Assembly: GCF_014648995.1 (NCBI RefSeq)
Contig: NZ_BMSE01000008.1
Span: forward strand, 62,001-126,000
Length of the DNA stretch: 64,000 bases
Direction: 5' to 3'
From: Streptomyces massasporeus
GTDB lineage: Bacteria > Actinomycetota > Actinomycetes > Streptomycetales > Streptomycetaceae
The notes under the pieces were generated by a model. That model saw nothing but the letters and a program-made list of their open reading frames with translations. It was not told the DNA's origin and searched no databases. Position numbers and translations under genes: made by a program. Position 1 is the first letter of the stretch, and every line of letters starts with the position of its first letter. Below, piece after piece: positions 16,868 through 24,846 of the stretch.

Positions 16868-18046
16868 CTACGCCGCGGCGAAGGGCCCTCCGTTGGTGAA
16901 GGCCAGTTCGTGGAAGCGGTCGCCGATGTGGCGGTGGGTGGCCGCGTCCGGGTGGATGTGGTCGGGCAGGGGGTGGGCGGCGGCGTCCTTCGCGCCGTAG
17001 AGGTCGAGGCCGTCGAGGTAGTGCAGGTTCGGGTCGTCGGCGGCGCGCTGCTCGACGATGCGGGCCAGTTCCTCGCGGATGACGGTGAGCGTGAGCTTGC
17101 CCGCGGCCGTCTGCGCCGGGTCGCCCATGGCGGCGAAGACCATCCGGCCCTTGCTCATCTCGTCCCTGTCGGGGGCGGTGGGCCCGGGCGTGTCCTCGTG
17201 GATGGCGCAGTGGATGGGGGAGACGAGCAGCAGCGGGGTGTCCGGGTGCCCGTCGCGGATCGTGTCGAGGAAGCCGTGCACGGCGGGGCCGAAGGTGCGC
17301 AGGTGCATCGCGTCCTGGTTGACGAGGTTGATGCCCGTCTTGACGCTGATCAGGTCGGCCGGGGTGTCCCGCATGGCGCGCGCGGTGAACGGGTCGAGCA
17401 TCGCGCTGCCGCCGAAGCCGAGGTTGACCAGCTCCGCCCCGCCCCGCAGTGCGGCGATCGCGGGCCAGATGGCCGTGGGGCTCGCGGCGTCCGAGCCATG
17501 GCTGATCGAGCTGCCGTGGTGCAGCCACACCCTGCGGCCCCGGTCCGGGGCGGGCGTGACGGGAGCGTCCGTGCGCAGGGCGACCAGCTCGGTGGTCTCG
17601 TTGTGCGGCAGCCAGATCTCGACGTCCTTGTCCCGCGCGGGCAGGCCCGTGAAACGGATCGTGCCGACCGGGCCGGGCGTGACCTCGCCCTCCCAGGTGG
17701 CGAGGTCGACGGTGAGGACGTTGCCGTCGGTCCCGGCGGCCTGGCCGGCCGGGACGCCGTCGACGAGGAGGTCGTACAGCCCGTCCGGGCGCGGCGGGAA
17801 GCCGGTGTACTCGCGCTTGGTGCGCAGCGTGTCCAGCTCGATGGCGGTCGCGGCGGTGCGCAGCGCCAGGCGCACGCCCGAGGGCTGGGACTCGGCCATC
17901 GACAGCTGCGGGCTGGTGTTCTGCGCGCGGGCCCGGGCGGGCAGCCGGTGGGGGAGCAGGCCGTGCTCGGTGCGCTCCAGGTCGAGGGCGCCGCGCAGCA
18001 GGTCCGCCGTGACGGGCGTGGTGATCCAGTCGTGCTCGGTGTGCAT
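16868..18046 (-). CDS. SGNH/GDSL-type hydrolase
   Basis: A 392-residue protein. An N-terminal beta-sandwich (about 1-190) precedes the SGNH domain: HHGSSISHG (nucleophile Ser), LGFGGSAM (block II Gly), KTGINLVNQ (block III Asn) and HPLPDHIHPD (Asp-x-x-His). This is the carbohydrate-esterase-like arrangement; no signal peptide is visible. A TetR gene ends five bases before its ATG on the same strand, so the two form an operon. Confidence 0.85.
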   Translation of the reverse strand: MHTEHDWITTPVTADLLRGALDLERTEHGLLPHRLPARARAQNTSPQLSMAESQPSGVRLALRTAATAIELDTLRTKREYTGFPPRPDGLYDLLVDGVPAGQAAGTDGNVLTVDLATWEGEVTPGPVGTIRFTGLPARDKDVEIWLPHNETTELVALRTDAPVTPAPDRGRRVWLHHGSSISHGSDAASPTAIWPAIAALRGGAELVNLGFGGSAMLDPFTARAMRDTPADLISVKTGINLVNQDAMHLRTFGPAVHGFLDTIRDGHPDTPLLLVSPIHCAIHEDTPGPTAPDRDEMSKGRMVFAAMGDPAQTAAGKLTLTVIREELARIVEQRAADDPNLHYLDGLDLYGAKDAAAHPLPDHIHPDAATHRHIGDRFHELAFTNGGPFAAA

Positions 18047-18051
18047 GGGTG

Positions 18052-18639
18052 TCAGCCTCGGGGGTCGGTAGGGGCCGCGGGCCAGTTCCGCAGCAGCGTG
18101 TCGAGGGCGTCGAGGATCCGGGCCCAGGTCTCCTCGGTGTCCGGGGCGCTGTGGCTGAAACCGCCGCCGAGCTCCAGGCTGACGTAGCCGTGGAAGACGC
18201 TGCCGAGCAGCCGGACCGCGTGGGTCTGGTCCGGCTCCGTCAGGTCGTAGCCGCGCAGCAGCGCCCGGGTCATCTGCGCGTGCCGGACACCGGCGCTCGC
18301 GGCCGCCGTCTGCGGGTCGAGCCGCAGTTGGGCCGCGGCGTAGCGGCCCGGGTGTTCCCGGGCGTAGTCGCGGTACACGTTCGCGAGGGCGGACAGGGCG
18401 TCCTTGCCGGCTCGTCCGGCCAGGGCCTCGGCGGCCCGGTCGGCGAGTTCCGCGAGGGCCAGCAGGGCGATCCTCGTCTTCAGGTCGTGGGAGTTCCGCA
18501 CGTGCGAGTACAGGCTCGCGACCTTGACGTCGAACCGCCGGGCGAGTGCCGAGACGGTGACCTGCTCGAAGCCGACCTCGTCGGCGAGCTCGGCGCCGGC
18601 CTCGGTCAGACGCTCGGGCGTGAGTCCTACGCGTGCCAT
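18052..18639 (-). CDS. TetR-family regulator of the SGNH hydrolase operon
   Basis: A 195-residue protein: short N-terminal helix-turn-helix (VSALARRFDVKVASLYSHVR) and a C-terminal domain with HAVRLLGSVFHGYVSLELGG, the WHG-type TetR C-terminal motif. It is upstream of and coupled to the SGNH hydrolase gene. A 17-base palindrome at 18677-18693 sits about 40 bases before the start, a fitting autoregulatory operator. Confidence 0.85.
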   Translation of the reverse strand: MARVGLTPERLTEAGAELADEVGFEQVTVSALARRFDVKVASLYSHVRNSHDLKTRIALLALAELADRAAEALAGRAGKDALSALANVYRDYAREHPGRYAAAQLRLDPQTAAASAGVRHAQMTRALLRGYDLTEPDQTHAVRLLGSVFHGYVSLELGGGFSHSAPDTEETWARILDALDTLLRNWPAAPTDPRG

Positions 18640-18676
18640 GAGGGTTCTCCCTTCTACCTGAAGAGAGCGTGCCCCT

Positions 18677-18693
18677 GCCTAAAGCTTTTAGGC
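18677..18693. promoter_or_regulatory. Palindromic operator upstream of the TetR-SGNH operon
   Basis: GCCTAAAGCTTTTAGGC is a perfect 7-3-7 inverted repeat, unusually AT-rich here, between the TetR start and the preceding gene's stop, which it overlaps. Confidence 0.65.
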
Positions 18694-19200
18694 AAATGAC
18701 TGTGACCTTTCGCGGCCGCGGCGGGTTTTCCCCCAGGGCTTGAGGACGGAGATCACCGTCATGAAGACGTAGGCGGACAGCGACACGACCGGCCCGAAGA
18801 GCACGTCCCCTGCGTCGGGCAGCGGTCCGCCCGCGGCGACGGCCGTGACCGCGGAGTTCACGCCGGGGCGCAGCGCGAAGACCGTGGCGGTGGTGGTGGC
18901 GAGGGTCAGCCAGAACTTCGTGTACACCCACCGGTGCCGGGCCAGGCCCCACTTCGTGCCCAGCGACAGCAGCAGGCCGCTGAGGAGCGTGAGGAACGCG
19001 ACGGGGAGCAGGAGCCAGTCGGCGAAGAGCTTCATGGCCCGGACGGAGGCCTCCACGGTCGCGGGGGATCCGGTGGTGGCCGCGGAGATCCCGAGCGCGA
19101 GCAGCCCGAGCGTCAGCCCGAGCCAGCAGGCGGAGACGGTGACGTGCACGACGAGCGCGGCGCGGCGGGATCGGCGGTTGAGTTTCGGCTTCGGCTTCAC
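18688..19200 (-). CDS. Four-helix membrane protein (DUF2269-like)
   Basis: A 170-residue protein with a basic N-terminus (MKPKPKLNRRSRR) and four hydrophobic segments (about 14-38, 60-83, 94-110 and 131-150). A histidine lies in helix one (VVHVTVSACWLGL). It resembles small DUF2269-type integral membrane proteins; function unknown. GTG 19200 is the only reasonable start. It may be transcribed on into the TetR gene, but the palindrome between them suggests a separate promoter. Confidence 0.72.
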   Translation of the reverse strand: MKPKPKLNRRSRRAALVVHVTVSACWLGLTLGLLALGISAATTGSPATVEASVRAMKLFADWLLLPVAFLTLLSGLLLSLGTKWGLARHRWVYTKFWLTLATTTATVFALRPGVNSAVTAVAAGGPLPDAGDVLFGPVVSLSAYVFMTVISVLKPWGKTRRGRERSQSFA

Positions 19201-19310
19201 GCTGTCACCGTGCCGGGGGAGGGGTGGTGCGGGCGTCTTGCAGCGGGAGTAAGTCGGCGTACTGGCGTCGGAGTACGAGGCGTGTCAGTGCCATCACCTA
19301 CCTTCGTGGC

Positions 19311-19958
19311 ATGACCGAGCCTTCCCACCTCGTAGCCATCCGCGAGTCCTACGACACCGTCGCCGCCGACTACACCCGACTCGTCAAGGAACCGGCCGAG
19401 TTGGACCCGGTGTCCCGCGCGATGTTGGCCGCCTTCGCCGAACTGGCGGCGCCTCTCGGGCCGGTCGCCGACCTGGGCTGCGGTCCGGGCAAGGTGACGG
19501 CGCACCTGGCCGCTCTGGGGGTACCGGTGTTCGGCGTGGACGTGTCGCCGAGGATGATCGAGCTGGCCCGGACGGCGTATCCAGAACTCCGCTTCACCGT
19601 CGGCTCGATGACCGCGCTGGACATCGCCGACGGCGAACTCGGCGGCATCCTCGCGTACTACACGACCCACCACACCCCGCCGCAGTGGCTGCCGACCGTC
19701 TTCGCCGAGTTTCACCGCACCCTCGCGCCCGGCGGCCGGCTGATGCTGGCCGGCCATGTGGGCAACGGCGATCACCTGCGCCCCACGCGCGCGTACGGCG
19801 ACCATCCGGTGTCCTACGAGTCCCACCTGCTGCCGCCGGACCGGATCGCGGAACTGCTGCACCGGGCGGGGCTGGTGGTCACGACGCGGGTGGTGCAGGA
19901 ACCGGACGGAGGGGTGAAGAGGCAGGGGGGTACGTTCCTGGCGTACAAGCCGGAGTAG
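19311..19958 (+). CDS. Class I SAM-dependent methyltransferase
   Basis: A 215-residue methyltransferase with motif I ADLGCGPGKVTAHLA, the acidic FGVDVSPRMIELAR strand end and HRTLAPGGRLMLAGHV. The ATG at 19311 is six bases after TACCTT (19299-19304), so it is leaderless. No substrate-specific domain is present. Confidence 0.86.
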   Translation: MTEPSHLVAIRESYDTVAADYTRLVKEPAELDPVSRAMLAAFAELAAPLGPVADLGCGPGKVTAHLAALGVPVFGVDVSPRMIELARTAYPELRFTVGSMTALDIADGELGGILAYYTTHHTPPQWLPTVFAEFHRTLAPGGRLMLAGHVGNGDHLRPTRAYGDHPVSYESHLLPPDRIAELLHRAGLVVTTRVVQEPDGGVKRQGGTFLAYKPE

Positions 19959-19985
19959 CGGAACGGACCTGGTGGGGTGGGGTTG

Positions 19986-20282
19986 TCAGCCGTTCTGTTC
20001 GGCTTCTTCGGGGGCGTCGCCGACCGGTCGTTCGACGACGAAGGAACCCTTCCCTCGCACGGTGACGATCAGGCCGCGCTCGCGGAGTTCCTGTGCGGCC
20101 CGTCGCGCGGTCAGTCGTGCCACACCGTACTCGTCGGCGAGGTGATTCTCGGAAGGGATGGGCCTGTCCGGTGCCAGTTCACCGGATGCGATCTTCCCGG
20201 CGATGACGTCGGCCAACTGCACGTAGAGCGGTCTCGCGCTCATCGGGTCCAGAGTGGGCTTCGACGCTTCGGTATCGCTCAT
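19986..20282 (-). CDS. Short GntR regulator with DNA-binding domain only
   Basis: A 98-residue protein consisting of the GntR winged helix (PLYVQLADVIAGKIASGELAPD, EYGVARLTARRAAQELRERG, VRGKGSFVVER) with no effector domain, only an acidic tail. Such short GntR proteins are common in Streptomyces next to one or two small hypothetical genes, as here. It is divergent from the 20443 gene; the gap holds a candidate operator hairpin. Confidence 0.85.
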   Translation of the reverse strand: MSDTEASKPTLDPMSARPLYVQLADVIAGKIASGELAPDRPIPSENHLADEYGVARLTARRAAQELRERGLIVTVRGKGSFVVERPVGDAPEEAEQNG

Positions 20283-20320
20283 ACGTCCAACGTAGAGCGG
20301 TAGCGATCTGCCCGATCGTG

Positions 20321-20368
20321 TGGATCCCTCTGTACTTGTATGTAGAGGGCTGTATCCAGGTGTAGCGT
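20321..20368. promoter_or_regulatory. Divergent promoter region with nested inverted repeat
   Basis: TGGAT-CCCTCT (20321-20331) faces AGAGGG (20344-20349) and ATCCA (20354-20358). TGTACTTGTATGTA lies in the centre. A TAGCGT -10 box for the rightward genes is at 20363-20368. The short GntR protein is the likely binder. Confidence 0.45.
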
Positions 20369-20442
20369 CGAAGACGGAAAGACCCCGGCGAGGTGGACTA
20401 GACCTCCCGGGGCATGGCCAACGCTGATCAAGGAGCGTCGAC

Positions 20443-20793
20443 ATGCACGACCTTATCCCCCGCGCCCTCCACTGGCTGCGCCTCCTCTTCGCCCCCGGCA
20501 CCGGGAAACGGCGGCGGTGCCACCCCCGCCGTCACCTCTTCCCCCACGTGCACCTCACCCTCGTCAGCTGCCCCTCCGCCCCCCAGCAGCCGCAGCTCCC
20601 CCGCCACCGCTCCCCGTACGGCCTGCACAGTCCTCTCGACGGAGCCGCTTCCTCCCTCGTCCGCCCCTACCTCGCCGCCCACGAACAGGAAGCCGTTCTC
20701 CAGGAACGCCGTCGCCTGGCCCTCGTGCTCGCCGCCGACTTCGGGATCGATCTCGACCAGCATCTGATCGGCGCGCGGGAGGTGGCCGCCTGA
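20443..20793 (+). CDS. Small hypothetical protein with GntR partner
   Basis: A 116-residue protein starting MHDLIPRALHWLRLLFAPGTGKRRR, rich in Pro, Arg and His, ending in a more ordered helical part (PYLAAHEQEAVLQERRRLALVLAADFGIDLDQHLIG). AAGGAG at 20429-20434 supports the start. It is coupled by TGATG to the next gene. Family not recognised beyond Streptomyces hypotheticals that sit beside short GntR genes. Confidence 0.65.
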   Translation: MHDLIPRALHWLRLLFAPGTGKRRRCHPRRHLFPHVHLTLVSCPSAPQQPQLPRHRSPYGLHSPLDGAASSLVRPYLAAHEQEAVLQERRRLALVLAADFGIDLDQHLIGAREVAA

Positions 20794-21116
20794 TGGAACC
20801 CCTCACCGGTCGGACACACGTCACGCCGCCACCCAGGCTCCTGCCCTGGTCGTCTCCCGACGGCAACCCCTGTTACCTGGTGACCGACCACAACGGCAGC
20901 CACCTCTCCCGTCTCGCCGACGACTTGGAAGCCGTCCAGCTCGCCACTGGCGCCGACGTGCTCGGTCACGCCCGCAAGGTGCTGGACGACCCGGCCTCCC
21001 CGCACAGGGAGATCCGTTTCGCCGGCATCCGTCTCGCCGAGTGCCTGAGCGACGCCCTGCGGGTCGCCGAGTCCCGGGGAATGCGCCTGCCCGGGCCGGA
21101 CACCGAGGACGCCTGA
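20793..21116 (+). CDS. Small hypothetical protein, coupled to the preceding gene
   Basis: A 107-residue protein (MEPLTGRTHVTPPPRLLPW...). GNPCYLVTDHNGSHLSRLADDLEAVQLATG and a long helical stretch (EIRFAGIRLAECLSDALRVAES) suggest a small alpha/beta domain. The ATG overlaps the upstream TGA. No function is recognised; together with the short GntR it forms a small regulatory cluster. Confidence 0.68.
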   Translation: MEPLTGRTHVTPPPRLLPWSSPDGNPCYLVTDHNGSHLSRLADDLEAVQLATGADVLGHARKVLDDPASPHREIRFAGIRLAECLSDALRVAESRGMRLPGPDTEDA

Positions 21117-21121
21117 GAGGG

Positions 21122-21844
21122 TCACCCGCCGTGTGTCCACACCCGCAACGGGCCGATCGGCTCGAAGCCGTGCCGGAGGGCGACCCTCAGATCGTCACCC
21201 TGCTCGTAGCCGACTACGGGCAGGGTGGGAAAGAGGTGGGTGAGTGCATGCAGAACGACCGGCCAGGCCGCGTCGGGTCCGTCCTCCCGCCCGAAGACGT
21301 TGGAGACGCCGACGACATGCTCACTGCGGGTCGCCACGGCTCCGGCGACCACGCGGCCGTCGGAGCCGTGGCCGGGCCGCGCCAGGATCACGAAGGTCTC
21401 CGGGTCGGCGAGCAGCCCGGGCCGGAACAGCTCTGCGTGTCCGGCCCCGTCATCCCAGGCCAGTGCCCAAGCACGCAGGGTGTCCGGGTCGCCCACCACA
21501 TCCCACGCGAGATCGGATGACGGGATGGGCGCCCCGGCCGGCCGGTGGACCCACTGTGCCTCGAACAGCACCTGGAACCCGGCTGCCGTCAACTCCAGGT
21601 CGGCGAAACTGTCCTTGACCGAGGCGCCGGGCGAGGCCGTGTCGATCCGCGCCACGAGCGCGTCCCGGCCGGTCTCCGGCTCCAGCGTCACGGCGTCGGG
21701 GTAGTAGAGCGGCGTCCGCACGGCCGCGGCCCAGGCCTCGGCCCCGAACTCGCCCGCCACCCCGTGCGCCCGGCACATCGCCGCACACCACTCGGCGTTG
21801 TTCCGGGCGGCAGACCGGATCAGGACTTGCCGCGAAGTCGTCAT
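21122..21844 (-). CDS. GNAT-like acetyltransferase
   Basis: A 240-residue protein. The N-terminal half is divergent; the C-terminal half has a GNAT-like pattern (FVILARPGHGSDGRVVAGAVATRSEHVVGVSNVF, then GYEQGDDLRVALRHGFEPIGPLRVW). The acetyl-CoA loop is not canonical. It converges with the small-gene pair upstream and is divergent from the DUF6817 gene. Confidence 0.65.
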   Translation of the reverse strand: MTTSRQVLIRSAARNNAEWCAAMCRAHGVAGEFGAEAWAAAVRTPLYYPDAVTLEPETGRDALVARIDTASPGASVKDSFADLELTAAGFQVLFEAQWVHRPAGAPIPSSDLAWDVVGDPDTLRAWALAWDDGAGHAELFRPGLLADPETFVILARPGHGSDGRVVAGAVATRSEHVVGVSNVFGREDGPDAAWPVVLHALTHLFPTLPVVGYEQGDDLRVALRHGFEPIGPLRVWTHGG

Positions 21845-21930
21845 GACAGGGATGAAACCGATGGCCGGACCGGTCCGTCCACCGATTTGATGGTGCCGCC
21901 CTCGACCTCTGCCGGAAGGACCCCGCCCCC

Positions 21931-22479
21931 GTGCCTGCTTCCCTTGCCGAGTCCGGACCGGCCGTCGCCCTCCTGAGCGGGCTCGGCGCGGCGGACATCG
22001 CCCATCCGGGCGGCACCCTCCTCGCCCACCTCACGCGGGTGCAGAGGCAACTCGCCGAGTGGGGAGCCCGCCCGGCCCTCCAACTGGCGGGTCTGTGCCA
22101 CGCGTTCTACGGCACCGACGGCTTTCCGGACGCCCTGCTGCCCCTGGACCGCCGTGACGAACTCGCGTCGGCGGTCGGCGCCGAGGCCGAGGCTCTGGTG
22201 TATCTGTACGCCTCGTGCGATCGCGGGGCCACCTATCCGACGCTCGCGGAGGCTGATGGACCCTTCCACGACCGGTTCACCGGCTTGCGCCATACCCCCG
22301 AGCCGCAGGCGCGGCGGGACTTCGCCGAGTTGTCCGCCGCCAACGAGATCGACCTCGCTCGCCTCGACCCCGCCTTCCGTGACCGGTGGGGCCCCGACCT
22401 CCTCAGCCTCTTCACCCGCGTCCGTTCCCTGCTGAGCCGACCCGCCTGGTCGGACTGCCAGGAGGTGCTCGCCGGATGA
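21931..22479 (+). CDS. DUF6817 protein
   Basis: A 182-residue protein with HPGGTLLAHLTRVQRQLAEWG and LCHAFYGTDGFPDALLPLDRR, histidine-containing helices reminiscent of an HD-domain metal site, and LVYLYASCDRGATYP. This pattern matches DUF6817 as I know it. GGAAGGA 11 bases upstream supports GTG 21931. Its TGA overlaps the ATG of the VOC gene (ATGA), so the two are coupled. Confidence 0.72.
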   Translation: MPASLAESGPAVALLSGLGAADIAHPGGTLLAHLTRVQRQLAEWGARPALQLAGLCHAFYGTDGFPDALLPLDRRDELASAVGAEAEALVYLYASCDRGATYPTLAEADGPFHDRFTGLRHTPEPQARRDFAELSAANEIDLARLDPAFRDRWGPDLLSLFTRVRSLLSRPAWSDCQEVLAG

Positions 22480-22847
22480 AGTTGAGCGCGATCACCCTGG
22501 ACTGTGCCGACCCGCTCGCCCTGGCGGCGTTCTACCAGCAGGCCACCGGCCTGGAGCTGCACCCGAAGTCGGACGCCGACTTCGCCGCGCTGGAGGATGA
22601 GAACGGCCTCTCCCTCGCCTTCCAGCGGATCGACGGCCACCGGCCGCCCAGCTGGCCCGACCCCGCCGTTCCCCAGCAGCTGCACTGCTGTTTCCGGGTC
22701 GCGGATCTGGACGAGACGGAGCGGCGACTGCTGAGACTGGGCGCCGGCAAACCGGAACATCAGCCGAACGCGGGAAGGTGGCGCGTCCTCACGGACCCGG
22801 CCGGGCATCCCTTCTGCATCGTCGGGGGTCTCGTCGAGCCTGAATGA
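22476..22847 (+). CDS. VOC-family protein
   Basis: A 123-residue glyoxalase-like protein: ITLDCADPLALAAFYQQATG, PQQLHCCFRVADLDETERRL and LTDPAGHPFCIVGG. It is translationally coupled to the DUF6817 gene. It is of the same general type as the VOC gene at 1084. No substrate can be assigned. Confidence 0.85.
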   Translation: MKLSAITLDCADPLALAAFYQQATGLELHPKSDADFAALEDENGLSLAFQRIDGHRPPSWPDPAVPQQLHCCFRVADLDETERRLLRLGAGKPEHQPNAGRWRVLTDPAGHPFCIVGGLVEPE

Positions 22848-22913
22848 GGCGGTCGGCCGGCCCCGGGCAACGAAGCCCCGGCCGACGGGGCCGACTCGGT
22901 CAGGATGGGATCC

Positions 22914-23531
22914 ATGACCCCGTCCAACACACGAAACGAACAGAACACACCGAATCCCCCGGCCTCGGTGGTCGCCTCACCCACCCTCTCCGCCACGGAG
23001 ATCACCACGCCCCGGCTCCGGCTGCGCAAGGCGCACGACGCCGACCGTGCCGGATTCATCGAGCTGCAGACCGATCCCCAGGTCCGGTTACACCTCGGGG
23101 GCCCGAGGCCGGTGGCCGCGGTCGAGCAGTACTTCGACACGATGGGCGTCGCGCACGTCACCGACAAGCCCGGCACGTTCGTCATCGCCGACCGGACGAC
23201 CGACGACCTCGTCGGGACGCTCCTGATCCACCGACGCCCGGCCGCCCTCCCCGGACACGTCACCGAGGAGGGCGGGGAACTGGAACTGACCTACGTCCTG
23301 CGCCGCCCCGCCTGGGGCACGGGACTGGCCTTTGAGGCAGCCACCGCCGCGTTGCGCGCCGCCGCCTCCGAACTGCCCGACCAGCCGGTCCTGATCGTGA
23401 CCCAGACGGCCAACACCCGCTCCCTCGACCTGGCCGCCCGCCTCGGCTTTCGACGCGTGAGCACCTTCGAGGCGTACGAGGCCGAACAGGCCCTCGCGGT
23501 GGCCGACCTCCACTCGTTCCTGGCCGGGTGA
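22914..23531 (+). CDS. GNAT-family acetyltransferase (RimJ-like)
   Basis: A 205-residue protein with TPRLRLRKAHDADRAGFIEL, ELTYVLRRPAWGTGLAFEA (acetyl-CoA loop with R-x2-x-W-G-x-G) and NTRSLDLAARLGFRRV, the order seen in ribosomal-protein-type acetyltransferases. The start is ATG 22914 or ATG 22905; a CAGGAT box at 22901-22906 favours 22914 as leaderless. Confidence 0.82.
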   Translation: MTPSNTRNEQNTPNPPASVVASPTLSATEITTPRLRLRKAHDADRAGFIELQTDPQVRLHLGGPRPVAAVEQYFDTMGVAHVTDKPGTFVIADRTTDDLVGTLLIHRRPAALPGHVTEEGGELELTYVLRRPAWGTGLAFEAATAALRAAASELPDQPVLIVTQTANTRSLDLAARLGFRRVSTFEAYEAEQALAVADLHSFLAG

Positions 23532-23641
23532 CGGGGCGAGGAGACCGAACGAAGCAGCATCGTCGTCACCGAACGAGTCACGGCCTGTCACCACTGCTCC
23601 TTCAGCAGGCTTACCGCCGAGCACCCCGACCTGGCCTGTGA

Positions 23642-23658
23642 GTTGCCGGATCGGCAAC
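23642..23658. promoter_or_regulatory. Palindromic operator upstream of the epoxide-hydrolase-like gene
   Basis: GTTGCCGGATCGGCAAC is a perfect 7-3-7 inverted repeat about 80 bases before the gene start. Its binding protein is not identifiable here. Confidence 0.5.
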
Positions 23659-23737
23659 GTCGATCGCGTCGGTGGCCGCCGCGCCGCATGATCCATGGGT
23701 ACCTGCCGACCGCCCGCGAACCGAGGAGAAGCCGCCC

Positions 23738-24724
23738 ATGCGATCCGAGTCGACCGCCGCACTCCGCCACCGCATCGTCGAGGCCCCGGCCGGGCGCCTG
23801 CACTTGGTCGAGCAGGGCCGCGGGCCGTTGATCCTGCTCGTGCACGGCTTCCCCGAGTCCTGGTACTCCTGGCGTTGTCAGCTCCCGGCCCTCGCCGCGG
23901 CCGGGTACCGGGCGGTGGCGATGGACGTACGCGGCTACGGCCGCTCCTCCAAGCCCGCGGCGACCGATGCCTACCGCATGCTCGACCTGGTGGACGACAC
24001 CGTCGCCGTCGTGCGCGCCCTCGGCGAGGACGGCGCGGTGGTCGTCGGCCACGACTGGGGCTCCAACATCGCCGCCGCCTCCGCCCTGATCCACCCCGCA
24101 GTCTTTCGCGCGGTCGGCTTGCTGAGCGTCCCGTACGCGCCGCCCGGCGGCCCGCGACCCTCCGAGGTCTTCGGCCGGGTCGGCGGACCCGAACGGGAGT
24201 TCTACGTCTCCTACTTCCAACAGCCCGGCCGCGCCGAGGCGGAGATCGAGCCCGATGTCCGGGGCTGGCTCGCGGGCTTCTACGCGGCCCTGTCCGCGGA
24301 CACCATGCCGGCCGAGGGCGACCCTGACCCGCACTTCCTCGCCCCGGGCGGTCGGATGCGCGACCGCTTTCCCGCCGGACAGCTCCCGGCCTGGTTGAGC
24401 GAGGAGGACCTCGACGTCTACGCCGGGGAATTCGAGCGCACCGGTCTGACCGGCGCCCTCAACCGCTACCGCACCATGGACCGCGACTGGGAAGACCTCG
24501 CTCCCTACCGCGGAGCCCCGATCACACAGCCCGCCTTGTTCATCGGCGGCGCGCTGGACGCCTCCACCACCTGGATGGCCGACGCCATCGACGCCTTCCC
24601 CACCACCCTCCCCGCCCTGTCCGCCTCCCACATCCTGGACGGCTGCGGCCACTGGATCCAGCAGGAACGCCCCGAGGAGGTCAACAGCCTGCTGACCGAC
24701 TGGCTCGCCACCCTCCAGGGCTGA
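23738..24724 (+). CDS. Alpha/beta hydrolase, soluble epoxide hydrolase type
   Basis: A 328-residue protein with the oxyanion motif VHGFPESWYSW, nucleophile elbow VGHDWGSN (Asp nucleophile), a cap domain with lid tyrosine candidates, and the catalytic His in GCGHWIQQERPEEV. Asp nucleophile plus HGFPE fits epoxide hydrolases. GAGGAG 10 bases before ATG 23738 fixes the start. It converges with the MFS gene. Confidence 0.87.
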   Translation: MRSESTAALRHRIVEAPAGRLHLVEQGRGPLILLVHGFPESWYSWRCQLPALAAAGYRAVAMDVRGYGRSSKPAATDAYRMLDLVDDTVAVVRALGEDGAVVVGHDWGSNIAAASALIHPAVFRAVGLLSVPYAPPGGPRPSEVFGRVGGPEREFYVSYFQQPGRAEAEIEPDVRGWLAGFYAALSADTMPAEGDPDPHFLAPGGRMRDRFPAGQLPAWLSEEDLDVYAGEFERTGLTGALNRYRTMDRDWEDLAPYRGAPITQPALFIGGALDASTTWMADAIDAFPTTLPALSASHILDGCGHWIQQERPEEVNSLLTDWLATLQG

Positions 24725-24846
24725 ACCAGGCGGGTCAACCGGGCAGCCCGGCCACGCGCTTCGAGCGGGACGCCGTGTGTCCTGTCCCAGCTGACTGTGG
24801 GCATGGGTCCCGCAGCCGCTCCGCCCGGCCGAGGCGGTCGTTCTTG

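Noticed and set aside
16268..18187. 639-residue rightward open frame over the RraA, SGNH and TetR genes
   Set aside because: Composition is Arg/Gly/Val-rich without motifs; the genes on their proper frames have full catalytic signatures.
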